This document shows positions 44,501 through 53,109 of a stretch of 64,000 nt of DNA, one piece after another; position 1 is the first letter of the stretch, and each line of letters starts with the position of its first letter. The stretch comes from Acidobacteriota bacterium (lineage in GTDB: Bacteria; Acidobacteriota; Terriglobia; Bryobacterales; Bryobacteraceae). A program made the translations under genes and the position numbers. Under the pieces are notes generated by a model. The model was given only the letters and a program-made list of their open reading frames with translations. It was not told the DNA's origin and did no database searches. The stretch spans positions 1 through 64,000 of the forward strand of contig CANIVU010000011.1 in the NCBI GenBank assembly GCA_947470805.1. Reading direction: 5' to 3'.

Positions 44501-46092
44501 AGGCGCCGGAGATCCCGTTCAGCGTGGATGCTTCGCGATTGGCGCCGGGGGACTATTCGGCGCTGGCGACGGTGTCGTCACCAAACTCGGCGAACCGGCA
44601 GCAGTTGGCCACGGTGTCGTTGCGCGTGTTGCCGCCCAATAGTGATGCGGTGCCGGAGGTGTCGCCGACCGGTGTGGTGTTCACGGCGGTGACCGGGGAC
44701 GAGCCCGGGTCGGCCACGTTGACGCTGACGGTGAATGGCGGCGCGCCGATTGAGTACGCCTCGGTGCGGGCCACGCTGGATGGTGTGAACTGGTTTGAAG
44801 CCGTGCCTTCGACGGGTACGCTGTCGCCCTCGCAGCCGGCGCGGATTCGATTGTTCCCGGCGCTGGCGAAGCTGCCGGTGGGAATCCGGCAGGGTGCGGT
44901 GACGATCGTATTTAATGACCGGGCGCGGACGGTGCGGACGGTTTCGATCCTGAGTATCGTGGCGCCGCAGGGTTCGGCCGGGGCCGGGAAGGCGGGCGAG
45001 CGCGAAACGTCGTCGTGCGGATCGAACGATCTGTTTGCCGAGATTACTTCGTTGCAGAAGCCGCGATTCTCGGTGCGGCCGGGCGAGACGGTGCGGGTGC
45101 GGTCGAAGATCGTCGATGGCTGCGGGCGGCCGCATGTGCCGGAGTCGGCCGGGACGGCGAGTGCGAATCTGACCGTACTGAATACCCAGGCGGTGATCAA
45201 GATGACGCACGTGGCCAATGGGGAGTGGGAGGGCGCCTACACGCCGCCGGCAAACCAGACGGGCGATATTTCTGTGCGCGTGGTGGCGGCGTTTACGCAA
45301 GGGACGAAGCTGCAACTGGGTGTGAGTGAGACGGCGACCGGATCGGTACAGGTGGCGACGGCGCCGCGGAGTCCGCAGGTGGCGGCCGGGGCGATTGTGA
45401 ACGGTGCGAGCTTCGTGGCGCAGCCGTTGGTGGCGCCGGGGCAGCTGATTTCGATCTACGGCACGGATCTGGCTGACCAGGCGCTGGCGGCGAGTTCGGT
45501 GCCGTTGTCGACCACGCTGGCCGGGACGGAGGTGCTGCTGGGTGGCGAGTCGCTGCCGCTGTTGTTTGTGAGCAGCGGGCAGATCAACGCGCAAGTTCCG
45601 TTCGGACTGGCGTTGAATTCCGAGCAGCAGATTGTCGTTCGGAAGCAGCAGGCGTTGGGTACGCCGGAGCGGATTGTTGTCGGCAACGCACAGCCGGGAA
45701 TCTTCTCCAAGAACAATAATGGCGCGGGGCAGGGCGTGGTGCTGGCGGTGCGTGCCGGCGGGGCGCAGACGTATGCCGAGCCGGGTGCGCCGGCCAGGCG
45801 CGGCGACACGATTGTGATTTATTGCAGCGGGCTGGGGCCGACAAATCCGGCGGTAACGGCGGGTGTGGCGGCGCCGTTGTCGCCGTTGTCACGCGTGGTG
45901 AGCCCGGTGCGGGTGATCATTGGCGGGGCGGAAGCGGTGGTGCAGTTTGCCGGACTGACGCCGGGTTCGGCGGGATTGTACCAGGTGAACGCTGTGATTC
46001 CGCAGGACGCGCCGTTGGGCGATCAGGTGCCGATTGTGTTGAACGTTGGCGGATTAGACAGTCCGGCGGTGACGATGGCGGTGCAGCAGTAA
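41548..46092 (+). CDS. Giant secreted NHL-repeat protein with Solibacter C-terminal domain
   Basis: A 1514-residue exported protein (signal MKLWICSLLAAVVGFGQT). Residues ~20-700 hold about a dozen NHL-type propeller blades with the pattern GLGVDASGNLYIADRNNRRVRRVT followed by TIAGNG-x-FSGDGGPA. Residues ~780-1080 contain BACON/Ig-like beta-sandwich units (VPWLVPQTAAGVVAG, MSWTVASRTLAGGNWLTI). The C-terminal ~240 residues are a TIGR03437-type domain (NGASFVAQPLVAPGQLISIYGTDLAD, GQINAQVPFGLALNSEQQIVV, GDTIVIYCSGLGPTNPA). It probably forms a surface adhesion or polymer-binding scaffold. Confidence 0.9.
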   Translation: MKLWICSLLAAVVGFGQTINTVVGTGYVFDGDGRPAAQAPLGLTISMAIHPLTNEPYFTDTDNHMVMRVRADGVLFVVAGNGRPGFSGDGGPAKEASLNTPRQMAFDRQGNLFIADEVNQRVRRVGADGVITTVAGNGVRGRAAEGAVAVQAPLDYPHGVAVDSRGNLYITDHFNNQLRRVDTNGRTTVFAGTGTNGFSGDGGQATAANLGTPFDVVCDRADNVYFVDAAGIRIRRVRTNGVIETVAGNGSIQYSGDGGSAIQAGLGGIGSLGVDAQGNLYIGSVTSHHIRRVTASDGRIAVYAANGSAGFSGDNGPALQAQVFSPEGLGVDASGNLYIADRNNRRVRRVTAAGTISTIAGNGFNRSFVEFGPVRTANLLQPYAMAVDGQGSLYIADTFNARIRKVTTDGRISTIAGNGTPGYAGDGGAALQARIDRPLGITVDKAGNVYFTQPGNGENVVRKITPDGRISLFAGSLKAGGVVDNVPALEATFFGVIPIAVEESGSILVGDALNHTIRRIGTDGRVRTVIGTGKAGFSPDGSRAVGASISYPGCVVPDRLGNIYFCDSDNLRIRKIDTAGILTTVVGSGGNGFRGDGGPARDAAISQRTSPVLGADGSIYFADTLNNRVRKVDPFGVITTIAGTGAAGYSGDGGLPTAAQMFQPQAVVLDANGRLLIADTQNDRIRAILAEAPVFALDKSTVTFRVLQERDGSLTIPQQELSVGLQTSLDGVPYESTLTALIPGGDELLRRVARLTPAAGVMPAQVKITAVANDLPLGASFTGTVAVARLTLRAPNANPPERTVTIQLDVAPAPEPELRVGSSGLQFASVAGGAAQAGRLLVRNTGGGKIAFTVASSVPWLVPQTAAGVVAGNDPELVEVAVATAGLAPGTYSGAVTVKGDNGQAATLPASLAVSDRNSAILLTPSALSFVAIQGGGNPAAQGVSVVNSGTGAMSWTVASRTLAGGNWLTIPSDSASGTSTGGQKAPEIPFSVDASRLAPGDYSALATVSSPNSANRQQLATVSLRVLPPNSDAVPEVSPTGVVFTAVTGDEPGSATLTLTVNGGAPIEYASVRATLDGVNWFEAVPSTGTLSPSQPARIRLFPALAKLPVGIRQGAVTIVFNDRARTVRTVSILSIVAPQGSAGAGKAGERETSSCGSNDLFAEITSLQKPRFSVRPGETVRVRSKIVDGCGRPHVPESAGTASANLTVLNTQAVIKMTHVANGEWEGAYTPPANQTGDISVRVVAAFTQGTKLQLGVSETATGSVQVATAPRSPQVAAGAIVNGASFVAQPLVAPGQLISIYGTDLADQALAASSVPLSTTLAGTEVLLGGESLPLLFVSSGQINAQVPFGLALNSEQQIVVRKQQALGTPERIVVGNAQPGIFSKNNNGAGQGVVLAVRAGGAQTYAEPGAPARRGDTIVIYCSGLGPTNPAVTAGVAAPLSPLSRVVSPVRVIIGGAEAVVQFAGLTPGSAGLYQVNAVIPQDAPLGDQVPIVLNVGGLDSPAVTMAVQQ

Positions 46093-46140
46093 ACAATTTT
46101 TAGCACCGTAGCACGGCGTTGTATCATCAAATCACTCATT

Positions 46141-46944
46141 ATGGTGAGCGCCGCCGTAGTATTGGATTTGGAAGCAGAGAAGGCAAAGGTCGAAGATGCA
46201 CTTCGCGAGGTGCTGCGGGGGGGCCATTGCTTGGGTGCGTCTGGTGTCGCGGGCGCGATGGAGTACTCCGTTTTGGGTGGCGGGCAACGGCTGAGGCCGC
46301 TGTTGGCGCTGCGGGTAGGGAAGGTGCTTGGCGTCGAGCGCGACTTGGTGATGCGTGGGGCGGTGGCGGTTGAGCTGCTGCACTGCGCGTCGTTAATCGT
46401 GGACGATTTGCCGTGTATGGACGACGAAGCGTTCCGGCGCGGACGGCCCACGGTGCACCGGGAGTTTGGCGAATCGACGGCGGTACTGGCGGCGTTCAGC
46501 CTGGTGGCGTTGGCGGCGAGGCAGACCGTGGAGGGTATTGGAGATCCGTATGTACTGGAGCAGATGGTGGCGTTTCAGCTGAAGGTGCTGCAGGTATTAG
46601 ATTGCAACAACCTGGTGGGCGGGCAGGCGATGGACCTGGCGGGCGGCGGCTCTTCGCGGCAGTTGGCGGAGAAGAAGACGGCTCCGTTGTTTGCATTGGC
46701 GGCGCGAGCCGGGGTGATCGGCGTTGGCGTCGATCCGGTGGAACGGCAGGCCGCGCTGCGGTTCGGGCATGAGTTCGGCGTGGCATATCAGCTGATGGAT
46801 GATCTGGCGGATGGTGAGTTGCGGCTGCGGGCACCGTTTGAGACGCAGATGGAACGGACGCGCGGGATACTGGATGTTTTTGGGTACCGTGGCGCAGGGT
46901 TGAAGGAGATGTTAGATAACCTCTATGGCAAATCGCTCGCGTAA
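46141..46944 (+). CDS. crtE: Geranylgeranyl diphosphate synthase
   Basis: A 267-residue trans-polyprenyl synthase that makes the C20 precursor of carotenoids. The first aspartate-rich motif is LIVDDLPCMDDEAFRRGRPTVH (near residue 90); the second is AYQLMDDLADG (near residue 220). The size and the DDx4D form of the first motif fit type II/III bacterial GGPP synthases. It is the first gene of the carotenoid operon. The desaturase start overlaps its 3' end by 20 bases, indicating coupled translation. About 48 bases separate it from the NHL protein upstream, too short to hide another gene. Confidence 0.9.
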   Translation: MVSAAVVLDLEAEKAKVEDALREVLRGGHCLGASGVAGAMEYSVLGGGQRLRPLLALRVGKVLGVERDLVMRGAVAVELLHCASLIVDDLPCMDDEAFRRGRPTVHREFGESTAVLAAFSLVALAARQTVEGIGDPYVLEQMVAFQLKVLQVLDCNNLVGGQAMDLAGGGSSRQLAEKKTAPLFALAARAGVIGVGVDPVERQAALRFGHEFGVAYQLMDDLADGELRLRAPFETQMERTRGILDVFGYRGAGLKEMLDNLYGKSLA

Positions 46945-48415
46945 GGTTGCCGTTATTGGCAGTGGATTTGGCGGGCTGGGTACTGCCGTGCGATTGGCGT
47001 CGCGGGGATACGATGTGGAGCTGTTAGAGGCGCGCGACATGCTGGGCGGGCGCGCGTATGTCTACCGGCAGGACGGGTTCACTTTTGACGCGGGTCCGAC
47101 CGTTATTACGGCGCCGTTCATGTTGGATGAGCTGTTTGCCGGGGCTGGGAAGAAGACCTCGGACTATGTGAAGATTGTGCCGGTAGATCCTTTCTACCGG
47201 ATTGAATTCTCGGATGGCCGCCACTTCGAATATAACGGTGATGAGCGGGAGACTGAGCGGAAAGTGGCTGCGTTTTCGCCGGGCGATGTGGATGGCTACA
47301 AGGCCATGATCCTGGCGGCGAAGGACATTTTCCAGAAGGGCTTCGTCGAACTGAGCGACGTGCCGTTTCTGAAGTTTATGGATATGGTGAAGATTGCGCC
47401 GGAGCTGGTGCGGTTGCAATCCCACAAGACGGTTTTTCAGTTCGTGAAGAGCTATGTGAAAGACCCGATGCTGCAGCGGGTGTTCAGTTTTCATCCGTTG
47501 TTGGTGGGCGGGAACCCGTTTCAGACGACGTCCATTTACGCGTTGATTCACCATTTGGAACGGCAGTGGGGCGTGCACTACGCGATGGGTGGGACGGGCG
47601 CGGTGGTGGATGGCTTGGGTCGATTGTTCCGTGAGTTGGGCGGCAAAGTTCGGTTGAGCACACCGGTGAAGCGGATCCTGACAGAGGGTGGACGGGCGGT
47701 GGGCGTGGAGACGGAGGCGGGCGAGACGATTGCTGCCGACGCGGTGGTGTCGAATGCCGATGTGGCGAATACCTATCGCAAGATGGTGCCGGCTGCGGAC
47801 CGCCGCCGTTGGACCGATTCGAAGCTCGACAGCATGCGGTACAGTATGGGGCTGTTTGTTATCTATTTCGGCACGAAGGGGTCGTATTCCGATATCAAGC
47901 ACCATACGATTCTGCTGGGCGAACGGTACGAGGCGTTGCTGACCGACATCTTCCAGAAGAAGATTTTGGGCGAGGATTTTTCGATCTATCTGCACCGTCC
48001 GACGGCTACCGATCCTTCGATGGCGCCCGAGGGCCACGACTGTTTTTATGCGTTGGTTCCGGTGCCGAATCAGTTGAGCGGGATCGATTGGACTACCGAG
48101 GCGAAGCCGTTCCGAGATCGCGTGATGGCTTACATGGAGAAGCATTACCTGCCCGGGTTGCAGTCGCGGTTGGTGACGGAACGGTTGTTCACGCCGCTGG
48201 ATTTCGAGACGACGTTGAACACGTATCGCGGCTCCGGGTTTTCGTTTGAGCCCATCTTTACGCAGTCGGCGTGGTTCCGGCCGCACAACGAGAGCGAGGA
48301 CGTGAAGGGGCTGTACTTCGTCGGCGCGGGCACACATCCGGGCGCGGGCGTGCCGGGCGTGCTGTCATCGGCTAAGATCGTGGAAAAGCTGGTATGCGAC
48401 CGGTTGCCCGTATAG
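46925..48415 (+). CDS. crtI: Phytoene desaturase (CrtI type)
   Basis: A 496-residue FAD-dependent desaturase converting phytoene to coloured polyenes. The N-terminal dinucleotide motif is VAVIGSGFGGLGTAVRLASRGYDVELLEARDMLGGRAY; the C-terminal signature is YFVGAGTHPGAGVPGVLSSAKIV. The middle DAGPTVITAPFMLDELF is family-typical. It overlaps the GGPP synthase by 20 bases and the phytoene synthase by 22 bases. The number of desaturation steps, and thus lycopene or neurosporene as product, cannot be read here. No lycopene cyclase gene was recognised in the window. Confidence 0.93.
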   Translation: MANRSRKVAVIGSGFGGLGTAVRLASRGYDVELLEARDMLGGRAYVYRQDGFTFDAGPTVITAPFMLDELFAGAGKKTSDYVKIVPVDPFYRIEFSDGRHFEYNGDERETERKVAAFSPGDVDGYKAMILAAKDIFQKGFVELSDVPFLKFMDMVKIAPELVRLQSHKTVFQFVKSYVKDPMLQRVFSFHPLLVGGNPFQTTSIYALIHHLERQWGVHYAMGGTGAVVDGLGRLFRELGGKVRLSTPVKRILTEGGRAVGVETEAGETIAADAVVSNADVANTYRKMVPAADRRRWTDSKLDSMRYSMGLFVIYFGTKGSYSDIKHHTILLGERYEALLTDIFQKKILGEDFSIYLHRPTATDPSMAPEGHDCFYALVPVPNQLSGIDWTTEAKPFRDRVMAYMEKHYLPGLQSRLVTERLFTPLDFETTLNTYRGSGFSFEPIFTQSAWFRPHNESEDVKGLYFVGAGTHPGAGVPGVLSSAKIVEKLVCDRLPV

Positions 48416-49281
48416 ACGCCGAATGGAACCGCCACGCGGCGGAGGCGACGGCGCGCGGGTCGAAGAGCTTCTATTTCGCGACGCGGTTTTTTCCTCCGGA
48501 GTTGGCCGCCTCGGCGTATGCCGTTTACTGGTTCTGCCGGACGACCGATGACATTGTGGATGAGAATCCCGATATAACGGCGGCGCGGCTGGAGTTGGAT
48601 GAGTGGCGGGACGGGTTGAAACGAGCACTGGCTGGGAGCACGGATTGTCCGGTGATTCTTCGACATTTTGCGTGGGCCTGTGAGCGGCATGCGATTCCGG
48701 CTGAGTATGCGTTCGAGTTGATTGAAGGCATGCGGATGGATCTGGAGGGCGTGCGGTATCGGAACTTCGATGAATTGCGCGTGTTCTGTTATCGCGTGGC
48801 GAGCACGGTGGGGCTGATGATGTCGCACGTGATTGGTTTTGAAGGTGACGCGTTGCCGTATGCCGAGGACCTTGGGGTGGCGATGCAATTGACCAATATT
48901 CTGCGCGACGTGGGCGAGGATCTGGGGCGCGGACGAATCTATTTGCCGGCGGAGGAGATTGCGCAGTTTGGGTACTCCGAGACGGAGTTGCGACGGGCCG
49001 AGCGGACGCCGGAGTTTGTGCAATTGATGCGGTTTCAGGCGGAGCGGGCGAGGTTCTACTACGGGAAGTCGATGCCGGGGATTGCGATGTTGCGGCCCGA
49101 GGGGCGGTTCGCTGTGGAGATCGCGGCTCGCGTGTATAGCGGAATCCTGACGCGGATTGAAGAGATGGATTACGACGTTTTCGCGCAGCGGGCCGTGGTG
49201 CCGGCGTGGCGGAAATACGGGATTACGGCGCGGGCACTGGCGCGGCCTGCGTTGGGAAGGCTGAAGTTTTGGGGGAGTTGA
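48394..49281 (+). CDS. crtB: Phytoene/squalene synthase
   Basis: A 295-residue head-to-head prenyl synthase that condenses two GGPP to phytoene. Aspartate motifs are WFCRTTDDIVDENPD (about residue 45) and LTNILRDVGEDLGRGRIYLP (about 170). The start codon overlaps the desaturase 3' end by 22 bases. The following molybdoenzyme probably begins in the TTGA overlap at the stop codon. The downstream glycosyltransferase and acyltransferase indicate that the carotenoid end product is decorated. A squalene-synthase-like activity is less likely given the crtE/crtI neighbours. Confidence 0.93.
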   Translation: MRPVARIDAEWNRHAAEATARGSKSFYFATRFFPPELAASAYAVYWFCRTTDDIVDENPDITAARLELDEWRDGLKRALAGSTDCPVILRHFAWACERHAIPAEYAFELIEGMRMDLEGVRYRNFDELRVFCYRVASTVGLMMSHVIGFEGDALPYAEDLGVAMQLTNILRDVGEDLGRGRIYLPAEEIAQFGYSETELRRAERTPEFVQLMRFQAERARFYYGKSMPGIAMLRPEGRFAVEIAARVYSGILTRIEEMDYDVFAQRAVVPAWRKYGITARALARPALGRLKFWGS

Positions 49282-50687
49282 TTCGGCGGGCGATTGAGCG
49301 CGGATCGTTGGCGACGGCCTTTGGGTTGGCGGTGCACTATGTGGCGTTCTACTTGTTCGGCGTGCCGTTGTGGACGGAGGTGATCGGCGAGTGGATCATG
49401 GCGCGGACGCCGAATACGTATTCGGTGTGGCTGCTGGCGCAGATGGGAGCTTGGGCGAAGCCGTTCGCGTTGACGGGCGGGCTGGCGGCGTTGGGATTTG
49501 TGATGTCACTGGCGGCTTGTTTCTCGGGGTGGCGGGCGTCGATGATCGCTTTTGGCGGCGCTGTGGCGTATGGATTTGTGTTTGGATATCCGGTGGGTTG
49601 GGAGACCTTTACGTTTTGGTTCCCGGCGTGGACGATGTTGGAGTGGTTGGAACGGAAGGCCGTGGCTCCGGTGGGTGGGCGGCGATTGGCGTTGCAGGCG
49701 TTGATGGGCGGGGCGACGGTGGCGGTGGCGGGCGAGAGCTTCTTGCGGGATGAACGATTGGCGCGGGGAGCGGTGAAACCGGTGCGCTTGTGGTCGTTCT
49801 CGTTGCCGGAAGAGCGGTTTGGCGTGGGCTGGGTGCGTAAGGCGGTGACGCAGATTGGCCAGCACTACACGATGTCGAAGAACAGCGTGGACCCAGCCAT
49901 CGATCCGGCTTCCTGGACGTTGCGCGTCACCGTGGACGGGGCGCAGATTGCATCGTTGCGCTACACGCAGTTGCTGCAGGTGCCTCGGCAGCAGCGCTAC
50001 GTGACGTTGCGCTGCGTATCGAACACGTTGAAGAGCGACCTGATGGGGACGGCGGAGTGGAGCGGGTTTCTGTTGAGCCAGATCGTGGACCGGGCGAAGA
50101 TTCCGGATCAGGTTCGCGAAGTGGCGTTTATTGGCGTCGACGGGCACGGCGATTCGCTCCCGGTTGAGTATGCCTTTAGCGATGAGGTGATGCTGGCCGT
50201 TGGCATGAATGGGGAGACCCTGAACCGCGCGCATGGCTTCCCGGTGCGGTTGTTGTGTCCGCGTTATTACGGGTTCAAGAACGTGAAGTGGATGGGCGAA
50301 ATTGCCTTCGTTACGAAGCCGTATTTCGGAACGTGGCCGAAGATGGGGTACACGAAAGAGCCGCTGGTGAAGGTGGCGTCGTTTATCGACAAGGCCCGGC
50401 GGGAGGGGAACAAGGTGACGGTTGGCGGTGTGTCCTATGCGGGGAGCCGGGGGATCAAGGCGGTCGAAGTCCGATTGGACGGCGGTCCGTGGTTGCCGGC
50501 GGAGATGGAGAATCCGTTGTCACTCTATAGCTGGACACGCTGGATGATTGAGTTGGACGCGCCCGCCGGCGCTGCGCTGGTAGAGGCGCGGGCGCAGGAT
50601 GGCAACGGGGCGTGGCAGTTGGACGTGGAGACGCCGTTGTTCCCTAGCGGCGTTGGCGGTCCAACCGTGCGTAAATTAAGTATCTAA
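49278..50687 (+). CDS. Membrane-anchored sulfite-oxidase-like molybdoenzyme
   Basis: A 470-residue protein. The start is uncertain; TTG at 49278, overlapping the phytoene synthase stop (TTGA), is the most likely because no ATG or GTG with a ribosome site lies near. About four hydrophobic helices occupy the first ~150 residues (AFGLAVHYVAFYLFGVPLWTEV, KPFALTGGLAALGFVMSLAAC, TFTFWFPAWTMLEW). The rest is a sulfite-oxidase-like molybdopterin domain with the metal-ligand cysteine in VTLRCVSNTLKSDLMG (about residue 250) and the dimerisation half with MGEIAFVTKPYFGTWPKMGY. Its place inside a carotenoid operon is unusual and suggests a redox step on the pigment or in the membrane. Confidence 0.82.
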   Translation: MIRRAIERGSLATAFGLAVHYVAFYLFGVPLWTEVIGEWIMARTPNTYSVWLLAQMGAWAKPFALTGGLAALGFVMSLAACFSGWRASMIAFGGAVAYGFVFGYPVGWETFTFWFPAWTMLEWLERKAVAPVGGRRLALQALMGGATVAVAGESFLRDERLARGAVKPVRLWSFSLPEERFGVGWVRKAVTQIGQHYTMSKNSVDPAIDPASWTLRVTVDGAQIASLRYTQLLQVPRQQRYVTLRCVSNTLKSDLMGTAEWSGFLLSQIVDRAKIPDQVREVAFIGVDGHGDSLPVEYAFSDEVMLAVGMNGETLNRAHGFPVRLLCPRYYGFKNVKWMGEIAFVTKPYFGTWPKMGYTKEPLVKVASFIDKARREGNKVTVGGVSYAGSRGIKAVEVRLDGGPWLPAEMENPLSLYSWTRWMIELDAPAGAALVEARAQDGNGAWQLDVETPLFPSGVGGPTVRKLSI

Positions 50688-50692
50688 GCTCT

Positions 50693-51757
50693 ATGCCCGT
50701 TCTCACTATCGCCATCGCCCTCGCCCTTGGAATGGTTGTCTATTTGCGCAAGGCTCGTTTCCATTACGAGCGGCTGCCGAAGATTCCCTATGTGGCCGCG
50801 GCGCCGTTGCCGGAGGTCGCCGTCATTGTCCCTGCGCGGAATGAAGAGGCCAATATTGGCAAGCTGCTGGCATCATTTCCGCCGGACTTGGTGACAGTCG
50901 TTGATGACCACTCTGAAGACCGTACGGCGGAGATTGCGCGGGAGTGCGATGTGCGCGTCATCACGGCGCCTGTGCTGGCCGATGGGAAGATGGGCAAGCC
51001 CAATGCGTGCATGGCCGGGGCGGAGGCGACGGAGTCGGAATGGCTGCTGTTCGTCGATGCCGATACGCATTACGCTCGCGTGTTTTTGCCGTCGCTAGTG
51101 CAGTATGCCGTGGAACAGGACCTGGACATGGTGAGCGTATTCCTGCAACAGGAGACCGTCACCCTGGCGGAGAAGATTCTGTTGCCCTATGCGTTTGCGC
51201 TGTATTTCACCGGTGTCAACAGCGCGCGCGTGAACGGCCGCGCGCCGAGCGAGTGGCTGGCCAATGGGCAGTGCCTGTTGATCACCCGGGCGGCGTATTT
51301 GAAAATGGGCGGGCATGCGGCGGTGGATGCATCGGTGATTGAAGACGTGGCGCTCGCGAAGTTGGCCGCGTCGAAGGGCCTGCGCACGCGGGTGACGAGA
51401 GCGGAGCACATGGGCGCCGTGCGCATGTACGATTCGTTCGGCGCCATTCTGCGAGGGTTCGAAAAGAACTCGTTCCGCTTCTTGCGCGAGAACCTTTTCA
51501 CCGGTGTGCAGGTGGTGGTCGCATCGATTTTGCTGACGTCGTGGCTGCCGGTGCTGGCGCTTTTGATCTGGCAAGGGTACACGAGGCAGGCGGTGTTGTT
51601 CGCGTTGTTGCCGACAGTTGTCCTGTTCCCTTGGTACCGAAGCGCGGCGGCGCTGCTGGCTCCGGTGGCGATCTATCTATTCCAGTTCGTGGCCCTGAAT
51701 TCGATGTTCAAAACGCTGACCAGGCAGAAGTCCGTGTGGAAGGGCCGCGAGGTTTGA
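50693..51757 (+). CDS. Family 2 glycosyltransferase (carotenoid glucosyltransferase-like)
   Basis: A 354-residue membrane-associated GT2. The nucleotide-sugar fold starts with VAVIVPARNEEANIGKLLAS, followed by VVDDHSEDRTAEIA, WLLFVDADTHY (DxD) and SVIEDVALAKLA (ED). Hydrophobic segments at both ends (VLTIAIALALGMVVYLR and the 250-340 region) anchor it. The architecture matches CrtQ-type enzymes that glucosylate carotenoid carboxylates, and HpnB-type transferases. It follows the molybdoenzyme by five bases and is followed by an acyltransferase whose TTG start overlaps its stop. It probably adds a sugar to the carotenoid. Confidence 0.85.
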   Translation: MPVLTIAIALALGMVVYLRKARFHYERLPKIPYVAAAPLPEVAVIVPARNEEANIGKLLASFPPDLVTVVDDHSEDRTAEIARECDVRVITAPVLADGKMGKPNACMAGAEATESEWLLFVDADTHYARVFLPSLVQYAVEQDLDMVSVFLQQETVTLAEKILLPYAFALYFTGVNSARVNGRAPSEWLANGQCLLITRAAYLKMGGHAAVDASVIEDVALAKLAASKGLRTRVTRAEHMGAVRMYDSFGAILRGFEKNSFRFLRENLFTGVQVVVASILLTSWLPVLALLIWQGYTRQAVLFALLPTVVLFPWYRSAAALLAPVAIYLFQFVALNSMFKTLTRQKSVWKGREV

Positions 51758-52455
51758 AGCAGTACCCGGTGGCGTGGGGACCGGTGTTTGCGCTGACACC
51801 GCACATCGGCCAGCGCACTCGCTATTCGTTGCGGCGGTTTACTGAGGATTCTGTAAAAGTCCTTGCGCCCGCGCCGGAAGTAAGTGGATTGGAGTTGTTG
51901 CCGGAGTCGCCGAAGTTCGTATTGGCCGCCAATCATTATCAGCGAAAGGGCCTGTGGATTCTGCATCCGTGCAGTGTGATCACGGTGGCCCTACAGCGTC
52001 ACTATGGATTGGAAGATCCTCCGGTTCGCTGGGTGGTAACGGCGAACTGGCCGCCGTGGAAGTTGGGGCCGTTGACGATTCCATCGCCCGGCGACTGGCT
52101 GCTCCCCCGCGTGGCGCACGCGCTGCACTGCTATCCGGTGAGCTTCGCCGGCACCGATCCGGCGCTGACGGCGCGCAGCTATCGGGCGTTGTTGAAAGAC
52201 CTCGATCGGCCGCTCGGTTTGTTCCCAGAAGGGGTCGCCGGCACCGCATTTCACGAGGCCGATCCGCTCCCAGGCGTTGAGCGCCTCCTGCTTCTATTGG
52301 CCAAGAAGAACTGGCCCGTCGTCCCCTGCCATATCTCAGAAAACGAAAACCGGCTGGCCGTCCAATTTCGGGAGACGATCCAGCCGGCCGAGTTGTTGCG
52401 CGCCGGGGAATCCGCGGCGCGCCTGGTGATGCAGCGAATTAGAACGTCAGCGTGA
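51754..52455 (+). CDS. Lyso-lipid/carotenoid acyltransferase (PlsC-like)
   Basis: A 233-residue protein. The probable start is TTG at 51754, overlapping the TGA of the glycosyltransferase gene; the longer frame (to 51541) only overlaps that gene. Motifs resemble the glycerol-phosphate acyltransferase family: [14 protein letters not shown] (NH motif, although the fourth-residue aspartate is not present) and [13 protein letters not shown] (PEG motif). A paired GT2 and acyltransferase recalls staphyloxanthin-type CrtQ/CrtO decoration, in which a glucosyl carotenoid is esterified with a fatty acid. The 3' end overlaps the convergent superoxide dismutase gene by 17 bases. Confidence 0.72.
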   Translation: MKQYPVAWGPVFALTPHIGQRTRYSLRRFTEDSVKVLAPAPEVSGLELLPESPKFVLAANHYQRKGLWILHPCSVITVALQRHYGLEDPPVRWVVTANWPPWKLGPLTIPSPGDWLLPRVAHALHCYPVSFAGTDPALTARSYRALLKDLDRPLGLFPEGVAGTAFHEADPLPGVERLLLLLAKKNWPVVPCHISENENRLAVQFRETIQPAELLRAGESAARLVMQRIRTSA

Positions 52456-53074
52456 AGAGGCCATTGTAGATGGCTTCGGCTTGGTTCCAGTTGACCACGC
52501 TCCAGAAGGCGTCCACATAATTGGGGCGCAGGTTCTGATACTTGAGGTAATAGGCGTGTTCCCACACATCCAGCCCGATGATGGCGGTCTTGCCTTCCAT
52601 GAGCGGGGTGTCCTGATTGGCGGTCGAGCAGATCTCGATCGTGCCGTCAGCCTTCTTAGCGAGCCACGCCCAACCGGAGCCGAAGCGGCCGATCGCGGCG
52701 GCTTTGAACTGCGCCTTGAAGTTATCGAAGCTGCCGAAGGTGGCATCGATCGCCGCGGCCAACTGGCCGATCGGCGCGCCGCCGCCGCCCGCGTTTTCCG
52801 GCGCCATAATCTGCCAGAACAGCGAGTGGTTCAGATGGCCACCGCCATTGTTGCGCACGGCGCCTTTCTTGGCGTCCGGCACGATGGCCAGGTTGTTGGC
52901 CAGCAGCTCTTCAAGGGTCTTGCCCTCAAGCGCCGCATCGCCAGCAACCGCGTTGTTCAGGTTGGTGACATAGGCGTTGTGGTGCTTGGTCCGGTGGATG
53001 ACCATCGTCGCTTCGTCGATATAGGGTTCCAACGCGTTGTCCGCGTAGGGCAGGGCAGGAAGTGTAAATGCCAT
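52439..53074 (-). CDS. sodA: Manganese-type superoxide dismutase
   Basis: A 211-residue cytoplasmic dismutase. The start at 53074 ([20 protein letters not shown]) is chosen: AAGGAG lies just upstream, while the 52 codons before it are not conserved. Metal ligands are in [24 protein letters not shown] and [15 protein letters not shown]. The combination [10 protein letters not shown] with TANQDTPLM points to the Mn-specific class rather than Fe, though cambialistic use cannot be excluded. It lies between the carotenoid operon and gatA; its 3' end overlaps the acyltransferase by 17 bases. Confidence 0.93.
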   Translation of the reverse strand: MAFTLPALPYADNALEPYIDEATMVIHRTKHHNAYVTNLNNAVAGDAALEGKTLEELLANNLAIVPDAKKGAVRNNGGGHLNHSLFWQIMAPENAGGGGAPIGQLAAAIDATFGSFDNFKAQFKAAAIGRFGSGWAWLAKKADGTIEICSTANQDTPLMEGKTAIIGLDVWEHAYYLKYQNLRPNYVDAFWSVVNWNQAEAIYNGLFTLTF

Positions 53075-53109
53075 ATCTGTATTCTCCTTCGAACTCGTTA
53101 GATGCGCGA

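Noticed and set aside
51541-51753. N-terminal extension of the acyltransferase
   Set aside because: This part overlaps the GT2 gene in another frame and does not look like the acyltransferase family; TTG at 51754 is preferred.
51000-53100. A dif (XerCD) site near the skew switch
   Set aside because: No 28-base imperfect palindrome of the dif type was found by eye; needs a profile search.
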